Positions 9,990-19,881 are shown, counted from the first letter of the stretch. The stretch is DNA of 64,000 bases from WHSO01 sp963732875 (GCA_963732875.1 CAVTBD010000002.1:620001-684000), one strand, 5' to 3'. Translations and numbers: made by a program. Notes: generated by a model from the sequence alone, not told the origin.

Positions 9990-11614
9990 ACCAGACGCGA
10001 CTGGGTGACCGCCGCCTCGACGAACGAGGCGAACAGCGGGTGCGGGTCGAACGGCTTAGACTTGAGCTCGGGATGGAACTGCACGCCGATGAACCAGGGA
10101 TGGTCCCTGAGCTCGACGATCTCGGGCAGGTGCTTGTCGGGCGACAGCCCGGCGATCATCAGGCCCGCCTTCTCCAGGCGGTCGCGGTAGTTGATGTTGA
10201 CCTCGTAGCGATGCCTGTGGCGCTCGAAGATCACGTCGGTGCCGTAGATGTCGCGCACCTTCGAGCCCGGCAGCAGGTGGCATTCATAGGCGCCGAGCCG
10301 CATGGTGCCGCCGAGGTTGTCCTCCGAGGTGCGAGTCTCGAGCGCCTCGCCGCGCAGCCATTCGGTCATCAGGCCGACCACCGGGTCTCGCGACGGGCCG
10401 AACTCGGTCGAGCCGGCGTGCTCGATGCCCGCGAGGTGGCGCGCCACCTCGATCACCGCCATCTGCATGCCGAAGCAGATACCGAAATAGGGCACCTGCT
10501 TCTCGCGCGCGAACTGCGCGGCGAGCACCTTGCCCTCGGCGCCGCGCTCGCCGAAGCCGCCCGGCACGAGGATGCCGTGGACGTCCTCCAGCTTTTCGAT
10601 GGTGCCGTCCTGCTCGAATATCTCGGAGGCGATCCAGTCGAGATTGACCTTCACGTTGTTGGCGATGCCGCCGTGGGTCAGCGCCTCGGACAGCGACTTG
10701 TAGGAATCGAGCAGCGCGGTGTACTTGCCCACCACCGCGATGCGCACCTCGCCTTCCGGCTTGCGGATGCGCTCGAGGATGTTGAGCCAGCGCGACAGGT
10801 CGGGCTCGCGCGAATAGTCGAGGCCGAAGTGGCGCAGCACCACGCGGTCGAAGCCTTCCGCGTGGTAGGCGATCGGCACCTGGTAGATACTATCGACGTC
10901 GAGCGCCTGGATCACGGCGTCGGGGCGCACGTTGCAGAACTGGGCGATCTTGCGCCGCTCCTCGGACGGGATCGGCCGGTCGGCGCGGCACAGCAGCGCG
11001 TCTGGCTGGATTCCCACCGACAGGAGCTCCTTGACCGAATGCTGGGTGGGCTTGGTCTTGAGCTCGCCCGCGGTCGGGATATAGGGCAGCAACGTCAGGT
11101 GGATATACATCCCCCGTTCCGGGCCGATCTCGTTGCCGAACTGGCGGATCGCCTCCAGGAACGGCAGGCCCTCGATGTCGCCCACCGTGCCGCCGATCTC
11201 GACCAGCACGAAGTCCGCGTCGCCGGGATCGGCCGCGAAGAAGTCCTTGATGGCGTCGGTGACGTGGGGGATCACCTGCACCGTGGCGCCGAGGTAGTCG
11301 CCGTGGCGCTCGCGCGCGATCACGGTCGAATAGATGCGCCCGGTGGTGACGTTGTCCGACTGGCGCGACGGCACGCCGGTGAAGCGTTCGTAGTGGCCGA
11401 GGTCGAGATCGGTCTCGGCGCCGTCGTCGGTCACGTACACCTCGCCGTGCTGGGTCGGCGACATGGTGCCGGGATCGACGTTGAGATAGGGATCGAGCTT
11501 GCGGAGACGGACCTTGAAGCCCCGGGCCTGGAGAAGTGCCCCGAGGGCCGCCGAGGCAAGACCCTTGCCCAGCGACGACACGACGCCACCAGTGATAAAA
11601 ATGAACCGCGTCAT
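9986..11614 (-). CDS. pyrG: CTP synthase
   Basis: Makes CTP from UTP, ATP and glutamine; 542 residues. The N-terminal synthase domain begins FITGGVVSSLGKGLASAALG, the nucleotide-binding loop. It contains the conserved EIGGTVGDIEGLPFLEA. The C-terminal class I glutamine amidotransferase domain has the nucleophile Cys in PYFGICFGMQ and the catalytic His-Glu in GVQFHPE. Length matches the family. It lies upstream of kdsA with a 4-bp overlap and is separated from secG by a clear terminator. Confidence 0.98.
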   Translation of the reverse strand: MTRFIFITGGVVSSLGKGLASAALGALLQARGFKVRLRKLDPYLNVDPGTMSPTQHGEVYVTDDGAETDLDLGHYERFTGVPSRQSDNVTTGRIYSTVIARERHGDYLGATVQVIPHVTDAIKDFFAADPGDADFVLVEIGGTVGDIEGLPFLEAIRQFGNEIGPERGMYIHLTLLPYIPTAGELKTKPTQHSVKELLSVGIQPDALLCRADRPIPSEERRKIAQFCNVRPDAVIQALDVDSIYQVPIAYHAEGFDRVVLRHFGLDYSREPDLSRWLNILERIRKPEGEVRIAVVGKYTALLDSYKSLSEALTHGGIANNVKVNLDWIASEIFEQDGTIEKLEDVHGILVPGGFGERGAEGKVLAAQFAREKQVPYFGICFGMQMAVIEVARHLAGIEHAGSTEFGPSRDPVVGLMTEWLRGEALETRTSEDNLGGTMRLGAYECHLLPGSKVRDIYGTDVIFERHRHRYEVNINYRDRLEKAGLMIAGLSPDKHLPEIVELRDHPWFIGVQFHPELKSKPFDPHPLFASFVEAAVTQSRLV

Positions 11615-11718
11615 GGGTTGATAGAATACATCATCGTTGCGCCGTCACCGATTCAAAACTTGCGGTCGCCCGCACTTAAAACACGGAACGCGGCGCGCGC
11701 GGCGCGTCCCCTCATAAG

Positions 11719-11745
11719 AAAAGGGCGGCGCAACCGTCGCCGCCC
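11719..11745 (-). terminator. Rho-independent terminator of secG
   Basis: Minus-strand hairpin GGGCGGCG/CGCCGCCC (11738-11745 and 11723-11730) with a 7-nt loop, followed by TTTT (11722-11719). It starts about 40 bp after the secG stop and separates that transcript from pyrG. Confidence 0.8.
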
Positions 11746-11784
11746 GTGTTCCCGTCCGTCCGGGACCGTGCCCGCGCTAGCGCA

Positions 11785-12141
11785 CTAGCGCCCGAGCGGC
11801 GCGGCGGGCTCGGCCGGCTGCGCGGGCTTCGCCGGCTGCGGCTGCGGCTGCGCGGGCGCCTTGCCCGGCTGGGCGGGCTGGCCCTGCGCCGGCACGGTGT
11901 CGAGCACCGAGGTCGACTTGCGGTTATGGCTCGCGAGGATCGCGAGCGTGAGCGAGGTGACGATGAACAGGCCGGCAAGCACCGCCGTCGCCCGGGTCAG
12001 GAAATTCGCCTGGCCGCGCGCGGTCATCATGCCGCCGCCGCCGCCGATCCCGAGCGCACCGCCCTCGGAGCGCTGCAGAAGGATCACGACGACGAGGCCG
12101 AGCGCGAGAAACATATGAATGACAAGCAGGATGGTGGTCAT
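11785..12141 (-). CDS. secG: Preprotein translocase subunit SecG
   Basis: Small membrane subunit of the SecYEG channel, 118 residues. Two transmembrane segments at about 3-22 and 50-70 flank the conserved cytoplasmic loop VVILLQRSEGGALGIGGGGG. The tail after residue 85 is a low-complexity Pro/Gln/Ala/Lys extension common in alphaproteobacterial SecG. It lies 87 bp downstream of tpiA on the same strand, the usual tpiA-secG-pyrG order. Confidence 0.93.
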   Translation of the reverse strand: MTTILLVIHMFLALGLVVVILLQRSEGGALGIGGGGGMMTARGQANFLTRATAVLAGLFIVTSLTLAILASHNRKSTSVLDTVPAQGQPAQPGKAPAQPQPQPAKPAQPAEPAAPLGR

Positions 12142-12228
12142 CGAAGACCCGGATTTCCTTGGTCGAAGTTCGGCAGGAACATACTTTCAACGGCCCGCGA
12201 TTGAAAGGGGCAAATATCCCCGCTCCGC

Positions 12229-12984
12229 TCAGGCCGGGCAGGCCGCGGCGATGGCCAGGAACGAGGCCGCGTCGAGGCTTGCGCCGCCCACCAGCGCGCC
12301 GTCGACGTTGGCAACCGCGAGCAGCTCGGCCGCGTTGTCGGGCTTCACGGAACCGCCGTAGAGGATGCGCACCATGTCGGCATCGGCCGCCTTGCCGGCG
12401 AGCTCCTTGCGGATATGGGCGTGGGCGCCGGCCACCTCATTGACGCTCGGCGTGCGGCCGGTGCCGATCGCCCACACCGGCTCGTAGGCGATCACGGTGT
12501 TGGCGGCGCCGGCACCGTCTGGAAGCGAGCCCGCGATCTGGCGTGCCAGCACCGCAAGGGTCTCGCCCGCGTCGCGCTCGGCCTCGGTCTCGCCGATGCA
12601 GATCACGGCGGTAAGCCCGACCTTGTGGGCGGCGGCGGCCTTGGCGCGCACCAAAGCGTCGTCCTCGCCGTGGTCGGTGCGGCGCTCGGAATGGCCGACG
12701 ATGACGTAGGACGCGCCGGCGCCCGCCAGCATCGGCGCGGAGATGTCACCGGTGTGCGCGCCGGAATTCCTGGCGTGGCAGTCCTGGCCGCCGGTCGCGA
12801 TCTCGCTGCCGTCGACCACGTGGGACACGGCGGCGAGCACCACCGCGGGCGGGCACAGCAGCAGCTCGCAGGCAGGCTTGGCCTTGGTGGCCGCCGCCAG
12901 CACCGCCTTGGCCAGCGCGACGCCGTCGGCACCGCCTGCGTTCATCTTCCAGTTCCCCGCGATCAGCGCCCTTGGTGCCGCCAC
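12229..12984 (-). CDS. tpiA: Triosephosphate isomerase
   Basis: Interconverts dihydroxyacetone phosphate and glyceraldehyde-3-phosphate; 251 residues. The active-site Lys is in LIAGNWKMN, the electrophile His in VIVGHSERR, the catalytic base Glu in AYEPVWAIGTG, and the phosphate-binding loop is LYGGSVKPDN. The open frame runs to 13158, but GTG 12984 is chosen because it lies 7 residues before GNWKMN and has GAGGGAG about 7 bp upstream. Residues upstream of it look non-coding. It is divergent from the ppiD-like gene across 198 bp. Confidence 0.96.
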   Translation of the reverse strand: MAAPRALIAGNWKMNAGGADGVALAKAVLAAATKAKPACELLLCPPAVVLAAVSHVVDGSEIATGGQDCHARNSGAHTGDISAPMLAGAGASYVIVGHSERRTDHGEDDALVRAKAAAAHKVGLTAVICIGETEAERDAGETLAVLARQIAGSLPDGAGAANTVIAYEPVWAIGTGRTPSVNEVAGAHAHIRKELAGKAADADMVRILYGGSVKPDNAAELLAVANVDGALVGGASLDAASFLAIAAACPA

Positions 12985-13182
12985 GTGCCGTTCTCCCTCT
13001 CGCTGCGTCTCGAAACCCGGGCTGTGTAGCATGGCGCCGGGGCCCGTCAAAGGGCGCGGCGCCGGGCGAATCGCCTGTTGCGGGGCGGTGGGGCCGCACC
13101 TATGATGCCGGGCGCGCCGCGGGGCCGTTTTGGCCGCGTCAAGCCGCTTTGGTTTCAACGACTTAACGGGCGTTGTTGAGAA

Positions 13183-15060
13183 ATGCTCCAGACCCTTCGC
13201 AACCAGGCCTCATCGTGGGTCATCAAGATCCTGCTCGGCTTCCTGATCCTGAGCTTCGCGGCTTGGGGCATTGGTGACATCTTCCTCGGCGACCGCGACC
13301 CGGCAGTGGCCAAGGTCGGCGGCATCAAGCTCACCCGCTCCCAGGTCAACGACGAGATCCGCGAGGAGATGAACCGCCTGCAGCCGATGTTCGGCGGGCG
13401 CCTCGACCGTCCCGAGGCCGACCGCATGGGCATCACCAGCCAGGTGCTGCAGAACATGATCAACCGCACCGCGGTGTCGCTCGGCGCGAACGACCTCGGC
13501 ATCACGGTCTCCGACCAGCAGGTGGCGCGGCGCATCCAGTCCGACGAGACCTTCTTCAACAGCCGCGGCCAGTTCGACCGCGCCATCTTCCAGCAGGTTC
13601 TGTCACGCGCGGGCATGAGCGAGGGCTACTACGTGGCCAGCCTCAAGCGCGATCTCGCCGGCGCCGAGATCGCGGGCGCGATCCACGCCGCGGTCGAGGT
13701 GCCCGACGCGATCACCGCGCCGCTGGTGAAATTCCGCTCCGAGCGCCGGGTGGCCAAGGCGATCACCGTGCCCGACGCGCCGGCCGGGAAGATTCCCGAC
13801 CCGACCGACGCGCAGGTCCAGACTTACTACAAGGCCAACCCGCAGCGCTTCATGGCACCGCCGCTGCGCGACGTCACCTTCATCAACCTCGATCCCGCCG
13901 CCATGGCCAAGGACTTCAAGGTGAGCGAGGAGCGCCTCAAGCAGGGCTACCAGGACCGTCTCGACGAGTTCACCACCCAGGACCGGCGCCAGGTCGAGCA
14001 GGTCGTGTTCCGCAGCGAGAAGGCCGCCGAGGCGGCCGCCAAGGAGATCGCCGCCGGCAAGTCCCTCGCCCAGGCCGCCAAGGAAGACGGCAAGCCGGTC
14101 AAGCCGGTCAAGCTCGGCTGGATCGCCAAGGCCGACATGCTGCCCGAGCTTGCCGGCCCGGTGTTTGCGCTGAAGAAGGGCGAGGCCACGAAACCGATCA
14201 AGACCGCGCTCGGCTGGCATATCGTGCGCGTCACCGACGTCGAGCCGGGCCGCGTCAAGCCGCTCTCCGAGGTGCGCGAGCAGGTGCGCCGCGAGGTCGC
14301 CCAACGCGAGGCGAGCGACGCCATCTACGGCCTCACCAACAAGCTCGACGACGCGCTCGCGGGCGGCGCCACGCTCGCCGAGGCCGCCAAGAATCTCGGC
14401 CTCACCGCGGTGCACGTGCCGGCGCTCGATGCGCGCGGGCGCGACGCGTCCGGCAATCCCGTGGACGGCCTGCCCAAGGGCCCGCTGTTCCTGCAGACCG
14501 CGTTCCAGACCTCCAACGGACAGGACTCCCAGATCGTGGACGCCCAGAACGGCGGCTTCTTCGTGCTCCACGTCAACGGCGTGACGCCGTCCAAGGTGCG
14601 CCCGCTCGACGCGGTCAAGGGCGACGTGGTCGCCGCCTGGAAGGCAGACCAGCGCGCCCACGCCGCCGAGCTCCGCGCCAAGGCGATCCTCGACCGCCTC
14701 AAGAACGGCGACAAGCTCGCCGCCGTCGCCAAGGCCGAGAAGCTCGCGGTCACGACCACCCCCGCCTTCACCCGTCTCACCCATGATTCCGAGGCAAAGC
14801 TGCCGGCCGCGCTGATGGATAAGCTGTTCACCCTCAAGGTCGGCGAGGCGGCCATGGCGGAAGGCAACAAGGGCTATACCGTCGCCGTGCTCGACGAGAT
14901 CCGCCCGCCGTCCGACAAGGAGAAGTCCGACACCGCCGACGCGCTGACCGACGAGGTGCGCCAGGGCCTCGCCGGCGACCTGTTCCAGGAGTTCGTCGGC
15001 GCGCTGCGGTCGCGCTATTCCATCACCGTCAACGCGGGCGTCCTCAAGGAAGGCTCGTAG
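13183..15060 (+). CDS. ppiD: PpiD-like periplasmic peptidyl-prolyl isomerase/foldase
   Basis: Inner-membrane-anchored periplasmic chaperone of 625 residues that helps fold proteins leaving the Sec channel. It has one N-terminal transmembrane anchor (about 13-31). A SurA-type N-terminal chaperone region follows (about 35-170, GGIKLTRSQVNDEIREEM). A parvulin-type PPIC domain lies around 255-365 (LGWHIVRVTDVEPG near its end), and a long C-terminal chaperone region completes it. It directly precedes trpE with a 5-bp gap, an arrangement common in alphaproteobacteria. Whether the PPIC domain keeps isomerase activity cannot be judged, since many PpiD proteins have lost it. Confidence 0.92.
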   Translation: MLQTLRNQASSWVIKILLGFLILSFAAWGIGDIFLGDRDPAVAKVGGIKLTRSQVNDEIREEMNRLQPMFGGRLDRPEADRMGITSQVLQNMINRTAVSLGANDLGITVSDQQVARRIQSDETFFNSRGQFDRAIFQQVLSRAGMSEGYYVASLKRDLAGAEIAGAIHAAVEVPDAITAPLVKFRSERRVAKAITVPDAPAGKIPDPTDAQVQTYYKANPQRFMAPPLRDVTFINLDPAAMAKDFKVSEERLKQGYQDRLDEFTTQDRRQVEQVVFRSEKAAEAAAKEIAAGKSLAQAAKEDGKPVKPVKLGWIAKADMLPELAGPVFALKKGEATKPIKTALGWHIVRVTDVEPGRVKPLSEVREQVRREVAQREASDAIYGLTNKLDDALAGGATLAEAAKNLGLTAVHVPALDARGRDASGNPVDGLPKGPLFLQTAFQTSNGQDSQIVDAQNGGFFVLHVNGVTPSKVRPLDAVKGDVVAAWKADQRAHAAELRAKAILDRLKNGDKLAAVAKAEKLAVTTTPAFTRLTHDSEAKLPAALMDKLFTLKVGEAAMAEGNKGYTVAVLDEIRPPSDKEKSDTADALTDEVRQGLAGDLFQEFVGALRSRYSITVNAGVLKEGS

Positions 15061-15065
15061 CGGTC

Positions 15066-16574
15066 ATGGCCTTCCTTCCCGAGCTGCCCGCGTTCGAGGC
15101 CATCTACGGCGCGGGCAAGCCCCAGCTTGTCCATACCCGCCTGGTGGCCGACCTGGAGACGCCGGTCTCGGCGCTGCTCAAGCTCGCCCGCGGCGAGCCC
15201 ATGAGCTTCCTGTTCGAATCGGTCGAAGGGGGCGCCGCGCGCGGCCGCTACTCCTTCATCGGGCTGCGCCCCGACCTGATCTGGCGCTGCCGCGGCGACA
15301 AGGCCGAGATCAACCGCCGGGCGCGCGCCGATGCCGACGCCTTCGAGCCGTGCGACGCGCCCACGCTCGACTCCCTGCGCGCGCTGATCGCCGAATCGCG
15401 CCTCGACGTGCCGGACGGCCTGCCGCCCATGGCGAGCGGCCTGTTCGGCTACATGGGCTACGACACGGTGCGCCTGATGGAGCGCCTGCCCGACGACAAC
15501 CCGGACACGCTCGGCGTGCCCGACGGCATGTTCCTGCGCCCGACCGTGATCGCCATCTTCGACACCGTCGAGGACGTGGTCACCCTGATCACGCCGGTGT
15601 GGCCCGACGCGAACACGCCCGCCACGGCCGCGTTCGAGGCCGCGCGGGCGCGGCTGCAGGAGATGGTGACGGCGCTCGAGGCGCCGCTCGACCACGCACT
15701 CACCACGTCGGACACCGCGCCGCCGGCGCCGGTGCCGGACTCCAACACCACGCGCGCGCGCTACCACGAGATGGTGGCGAAGGCGAAGGACTACATCCTC
15801 GCCGGCGACATCTTCCAGGCGGTGCCGTCCCAGCGCTTCGCGGTGCCCTTCACCCTGCCGCCGATCGCGCTCTACCGCGCGCTGCGCCGGCTCAACCCAT
15901 CGCCGTTCCTGTTCTTCCTCGACTTCGGCGCGTTCTCGGTGGTGGGCTCGAGCCCCGAGATCCTGGTACGCCTGCGCGACGGCACCGTCACGATTCGACC
16001 CATCGCCGGCACGCGGCCGCGCGGCCGGGACGCGGTCGAGGACAAGAAGCTGGAAGAGGACCTGCTGGCCGATCCCAAGGAGATCGCCGAGCACCTGATG
16101 CTGCTCGACCTCGGGCGCAACGACGTCGGCCGCGTCGCCGAGACCGGCACCGTGCGCGTCACCGAGCAGATGGTGATCGAACGCTACTCCCACGTCATGC
16201 ACATCGTCTCCAACGTGGAAGGCCGCATCCGCCCCGAGCTCGACGCGCTCGACGCGCTGATCGCGGGCTTCCCGGCCGGCACCGTCTCGGGCGCGCCCAA
16301 GGTCCGCGCCATGGAGATCATCGACGAGTTGGAGAGCGCGCGGCGCGGCGTCTACGCGGGCGCGGTCGGCTATTTTGCCGCCAACGGCGCCATGGACACC
16401 TGCATCGCGCTGCGCACGGCGGTGGTGAAGGACGGCACCATGTACGTGCAGGCGGGCGGCGGCGTGGTCGCCGATTCGGATCCCGAGGCGGAATACCAGG
16501 AGAGCTGCAACAAGGCGCGCGCGCTGATCCGCGCCGCCGAGGAAGCGGTCAAGTTCGCGGCGGGACGCGGCTAG
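15066..16574 (+). CDS. trpE: Anthranilate synthase component I
   Basis: First committed enzyme of tryptophan synthesis, converting chorismate to anthranilate with ammonia from TrpG; 502 residues. The N-terminal half carries the tryptophan-inhibition region (LFESVEGGAARGRYSFIGL). The chorismate-binding domain shows PIAGTRPRGRD, LLDLGRNDVGRV, FPAGTVSGAPKVRAMEIIDE and VQAGGGVVADSDPEAE. In most alphaproteobacteria trpG follows at once; here trpG-trpD-trpC start 17 kb downstream, beyond an accessory block. A p-aminobenzoate role is less likely given the intact feedback region and the linked trpGDC genes. Confidence 0.95.
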   Translation: MAFLPELPAFEAIYGAGKPQLVHTRLVADLETPVSALLKLARGEPMSFLFESVEGGAARGRYSFIGLRPDLIWRCRGDKAEINRRARADADAFEPCDAPTLDSLRALIAESRLDVPDGLPPMASGLFGYMGYDTVRLMERLPDDNPDTLGVPDGMFLRPTVIAIFDTVEDVVTLITPVWPDANTPATAAFEAARARLQEMVTALEAPLDHALTTSDTAPPAPVPDSNTTRARYHEMVAKAKDYILAGDIFQAVPSQRFAVPFTLPPIALYRALRRLNPSPFLFFLDFGAFSVVGSSPEILVRLRDGTVTIRPIAGTRPRGRDAVEDKKLEEDLLADPKEIAEHLMLLDLGRNDVGRVAETGTVRVTEQMVIERYSHVMHIVSNVEGRIRPELDALDALIAGFPAGTVSGAPKVRAMEIIDELESARRGVYAGAVGYFAANGAMDTCIALRTAVVKDGTMYVQAGGGVVADSDPEAEYQESCNKARALIRAAEEAVKFAAGRG

Positions 16575-16689
16575 CGGACAGCGCCGCCGATCCCGCAAAA
16601 CCTGCAAAAAAGGTATCCGGCCGCGCGGCAGGAATTAATTGGCCGCTCCGGCTGTCTTACATAAGAACCCACCCGTAAGCCGCCGGATA

Positions 16690-17325
16690 ATGCTTCTTCG
16701 CAAGCTTCGCACCCTTTTTCTGGTGATGGCATTCGCGTGCATTGCCGCGAGCTGTTCCACCGTGAACCAGAGCCAGCCGCCGCGAACGGCGACGGAGCAG
16801 CTCCTGATTTCCCGGGCCGCCGATCACGCCGCCCGGCGCCTGGCGGTCAAGCTGCCGCCCAAGACCGCCGTATTCCTCGATACCAGCGATTTCGAGGGCT
16901 TCGACCAGAAATATGCCATCGGCACGCTCAAGGACCGGCTCCTCAAGAGCGGCGTGCGCCTGGTGGACAAGGGCAAGGCCGATGTCGTCGTGGAAATCCG
17001 CTCGGGCGCCCTCTCCATCAACAAGAGCGAGAATCTGATAGGCATCCCCAGCGTGCCGATCCCGATCCCGCTCACCGGCGCACCCCTGACCACGCCCGAG
17101 ATCGCCCTGTTCAAGGATGAGAAGCAGCAGGGCGTCGCCAAGTTCGCCATGACCGCCTACGGCGCCAAGGACGGGGCGCTGCGCGCCTCCTCGGGACCGG
17201 TCTACGGCTTCTCGCACCGCACCAAATGGGTGGTGCTGCTGTTCATCTCCTGGACGACCCAGGACATTCTTCCGGAAGACCAAGAGCCGTCGGACGACCT
17301 GGTCCCGGAAAAGCCGTCGCTCTAG
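16690..17325 (+). CDS. Putative exported lipoprotein of unknown function
   Basis: Protein of 211 residues from ATG 16690; the frame stays open to 16639, but the signal sequence begins here. A hydrophobic N-terminus (about 8-22) ends in a Cys-containing site (IAASCS) that could be lipidated, although its -3 residue is Ala rather than the usual Leu/Val. The mature part begins with RTATEQLLISRAADHAARRL and has an alpha/beta pattern (VDKGKADVVVEIRSGALS). Its C-terminus is acidic. It may belong to a DUF family of small periplasmic lipoproteins, but I cannot assign one with certainty. It is the first gene of the block inserted after trpE. Confidence 0.7.
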   Translation: MLLRKLRTLFLVMAFACIAASCSTVNQSQPPRTATEQLLISRAADHAARRLAVKLPPKTAVFLDTSDFEGFDQKYAIGTLKDRLLKSGVRLVDKGKADVVVEIRSGALSINKSENLIGIPSVPIPIPLTGAPLTTPEIALFKDEKQQGVAKFAMTAYGAKDGALRASSGPVYGFSHRTKWVVLLFISWTTQDILPEDQEPSDDLVPEKPSL

Positions 17326-17482
17326 CTCTTCGCGACGGCCCCGGGACAGGCGCAGGCCTTCCCGAGCGGCGCCTCGATCCCGGGACCGGTCATATCGCCA
17401 CCATGCAGGTCATTCAAACCCGGGGAACAATGCTCTAACATCGGGGCTCCGCGCCGACGACGGCCAACGAAGGAAAGCCCCC

Positions 17483-18103
17483 ATGCGCCTCTGCCTCTCC
17501 GTCCGTCCCGTTCCCCTCGCCTGCCTGCTCCTGCTGCCCGCCCTGCTCGTCCCCGTGCCCGCGCCGGCCCAGATCATGGACCTGCTGACCGCGCCCAAGA
17601 CCCTGGTGGACCGCGCCATCGAGGCGCGCAGCAGCAAGGACATCATCGAGGACAACCGCATCGTCATCGACGTCAACAAGGTCATGGCCCAGCTCGGCAC
17701 CATCAAGGCCTCGACCGAGATCTACGAACAGCACCTGCTGATCACCGGCCTGTTCGACGACAAGGCCACCTACGACAAGTTCGAGGCGGGCGTGAAGAAG
17801 GTGACGGGCATCAAGCAGCTCTACTGGCACGTCCATTACATGCCCGAAGCCGAGCAGCAGCGCCGCAAGGCCGAGATGATCGACTGGAAGGACGCGCTGG
17901 TGATCGGCGCCAAGGTGCGCGCCAACCTGATCGGTACGCGCGGCGTGGCCGACGTCAACATCCGCACCGTGGTCGATTCCTTCGCCACCGTCTACGTGCT
18001 CGGCCGCGCGCGCTCCAACGAGGAGATGAAGAAGGCGCTCGACGTGATCTCGCGCACCGAGGGCGTGAAGAAAGTCGTCAACTACGCCTACATGAAGCCG
18101 TAG
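17483..18103 (+). CDS. Periplasmic BON-domain protein
   Basis: Exported protein of 206 residues with a strong signal peptide (about 1-29, cleaving after APAQ). Two BON-like modules follow, at about 65-120 (STEIYEQHLLITGLFDDKAT...GVKKVTGIKQLYWHV) and 130-205 (IGAKVRANLIGTRGVADVNI...SRTEGVKKVVNYAYM). BON domains bind phospholipid or help stabilise the outer membrane, as in the OsmY/DolP group. It stands alone between the putative lipoprotein and the broken DUF488 gene. Envelope-stress function is an inference from the domain only. Confidence 0.8.
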   Translation: MRLCLSVRPVPLACLLLLPALLVPVPAPAQIMDLLTAPKTLVDRAIEARSSKDIIEDNRIVIDVNKVMAQLGTIKASTEIYEQHLLITGLFDDKATYDKFEAGVKKVTGIKQLYWHVHYMPEAEQQRRKAEMIDWKDALVIGAKVRANLIGTRGVADVNIRTVVDSFATVYVLGRARSNEEMKKALDVISRTEGVKKVVNYAYMKP

Positions 18104-18160
18104 GCGCCCGTCCCGGACACCCTGCCCGTGTCACCCCTACCGAGAGGAAACACCCCCATC

Positions 18161-18551
18161 ATGGGCAAAATCCTCCTGAAGCGAATCTGATGAGGCGCCC
18201 GCGCGGGGCGACGGCTACCGCGTGCTGGTGGAGCGCCTCTGGCCGCGCGGCATGTCCAAGGACAAGGCGGCGCTCGACGAATGGCTGAAGGACGTTGCAC
18301 CGAGCGATGCCCTGCGCCGCTGGTACGGCCACGAGCCTGCGCGCTGGCCGGAATTCCGGCGTCGCTACCGCGCCGAGATTTCGTCCGCGGACGACCTCCT
18401 CGACGGCCTGCTGCGGCACCTCGCGCGCCGCAACGTCACGCTCCTGTTCGCCGCCCGCGACGAAGCCCGCAACAGTGCCGTGGTCCTGAAATCGGTGCTG
18501 GAGAAACGCTCCGGCGCGACACCGGCGGCCCGGCGCAAGACGACAACCTAG
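18161..18551 (+). pseudogene. DUF488 (YeaO-like) protein, frameshifted near its start
   Basis: The family N-terminus reads MGKILLKRI from ATG 18161 and then meets TGA at 18188. One base later the next frame continues as DEAPARGDGYRVLVERLWPRG through to 18551. Comparison with YeaO-type proteins (KRVYDP...DGYRILVDRLWPRG) suggests that two bases of a Tyr codon are missing at 18188. The rest is full length (DEWLKDVAPSDALRRWYGHEPARW; ARRNVTLLFAARDEARNSA). DUF488 proteins are small soluble proteins of unclear function. The break could be real or a sequencing error, as several others occur further right. A shorter protein could start at GTG/CTG codons near 18222. Confidence 0.75.
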
Positions 18552-18560
18552 CGCGTTCAC

Positions 18561-19859
18561 ATGTACACACCCGGCAAGGACATCGGATTCTGGTCGGCGA
18601 CACTGCTCGGCGTCGGCGCCATGGTGGGCGCCGGCATCTTCGCGCTGCTCGGCGAGGCCGCGACCATCGCCGGCAGCGCGGTCTATCTCTCGTTCCTGTG
18701 CGGCGGCGCGATCGCGCTGGCCAGCGCCTACTCCCTCGGCCGCCTCGGCGCGCGCTACCCGGCGGCGGGCGGCATCGTCGAATACCTGGTGCAGGCGTGG
18801 GGCGTGGGCGTGTTCTCGGGCGGCATGAGCATCGTGCTCTACATCGCCGCCGTGGTCTCGCTGTCGCTGGTCGCCAAGGCCTTCGGCAGCTATGCGACCG
18901 CGCTCCTGTTCCACCAGTTCACCGCGTTCCGGGTCGACGTGTTCGCGGTCGGCATCGTCGTGCTGTTCGCGCTCGTCAACCTGCGCGGCGCGGCCAATGT
19001 CGCGCGCATCGAGAACGTGATCGTCGGCGCCAAGCTGGCGGCGCTCGCGGCTTTCGCCCTGGCCGGTCTCGCCGAGGCCAAGCCGGCGCTGCTCTCGCCC
19101 AGCCACTATCCCCACGTCGGCGCGGTGGTCGCCAGCATCGGCGTCACCTTCTTCGCCTACGAGGGCTTCCGCGTCATCGCCAACGCCGCCGAGGACATGC
19201 CCGATCCCGCCCGCACCCTGCCCCGCGCCATGATCGCCGCCGTGGTGATGGTGGCAGCGCTCTACGTGCTGCTCGCCTTCGCCGTGTTCGGCAACCTGCC
19301 GGTCGCCGGCGTGATCGACGCCCGGGACTACGCCCTGGCCGAGGCGGCGCGCCCGGTGTTCGGCGCGGTGGGCTTCACGGTGGTGGTGATCACGGCGCTT
19401 GTCTCGACCTCGTCGGCGATCAACGCCGGGCTGTTCGCCGCCACCAACGTCACCTACCAGCTCGCCAAGGACGGCGAGTTGCCCCAGGCGTTCGGCCGCC
19501 CGATCGCCCATTCCCGCGAGGGACTGGTCGTGAGCGCCGTCCTGATCATCGTGCTGGTGCTGCTGTTCGACCTCGGCCAGATCGCCGTGATCGGCTCGAT
19601 CACCGTGCTGCTGGTGCACGGCGTCACCCATCTCGGTCACCTGGTGAAGCTGCGCCGCGAGACCGGCGCGTCGGCGCCGCTGCTGCTGGTGGCGGTGATC
19701 GCCACGTTCGCGGCGGTTGCCGTGGTCGTCGATTTCCAGATGAAACGCTCGGCCCTGGTGGTGCTCTACGTCGTCGGATTCTTCGCCGCGAGCTTCGTCG
19801 CCGAAGCGCTGCTGTTCCACCTGCGCGGCCGCGCGGTCATGCCGCGCGCGCCGGACTAG
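18561..19859 (+). CDS. APC-family amino acid permease
   Basis: Integral membrane transporter of 432 residues with about 12 hydrophobic segments. The first helix carries the typical substrate-binding GVGAMVGAGIFALLGEA. Helix 6 has the SIGVTFFAYEGFRVIANAAEDM signature region (the FAYEGF core), and STSSAINAGLFAATNVTYQLA follows, as in bacterial amino acid/polyamine antiporters. The substrate cannot be told from sequence. It starts 9 bp after the DUF488 frame ends, so co-transcription is likely. It shows no frame breaks. Confidence 0.88.
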   Translation: MYTPGKDIGFWSATLLGVGAMVGAGIFALLGEAATIAGSAVYLSFLCGGAIALASAYSLGRLGARYPAAGGIVEYLVQAWGVGVFSGGMSIVLYIAAVVSLSLVAKAFGSYATALLFHQFTAFRVDVFAVGIVVLFALVNLRGAANVARIENVIVGAKLAALAAFALAGLAEAKPALLSPSHYPHVGAVVASIGVTFFAYEGFRVIANAAEDMPDPARTLPRAMIAAVVMVAALYVLLAFAVFGNLPVAGVIDARDYALAEAARPVFGAVGFTVVVITALVSTSSAINAGLFAATNVTYQLAKDGELPQAFGRPIAHSREGLVVSAVLIIVLVLLFDLGQIAVIGSITVLLVHGVTHLGHLVKLRRETGASAPLLLVAVIATFAAVAVVVDFQMKRSALVVLYVVGFFAASFVAEALLFHLRGRAVMPRAPD

Positions 19860-19881
19860 GACAGCAAGGCAAAGCGATCGC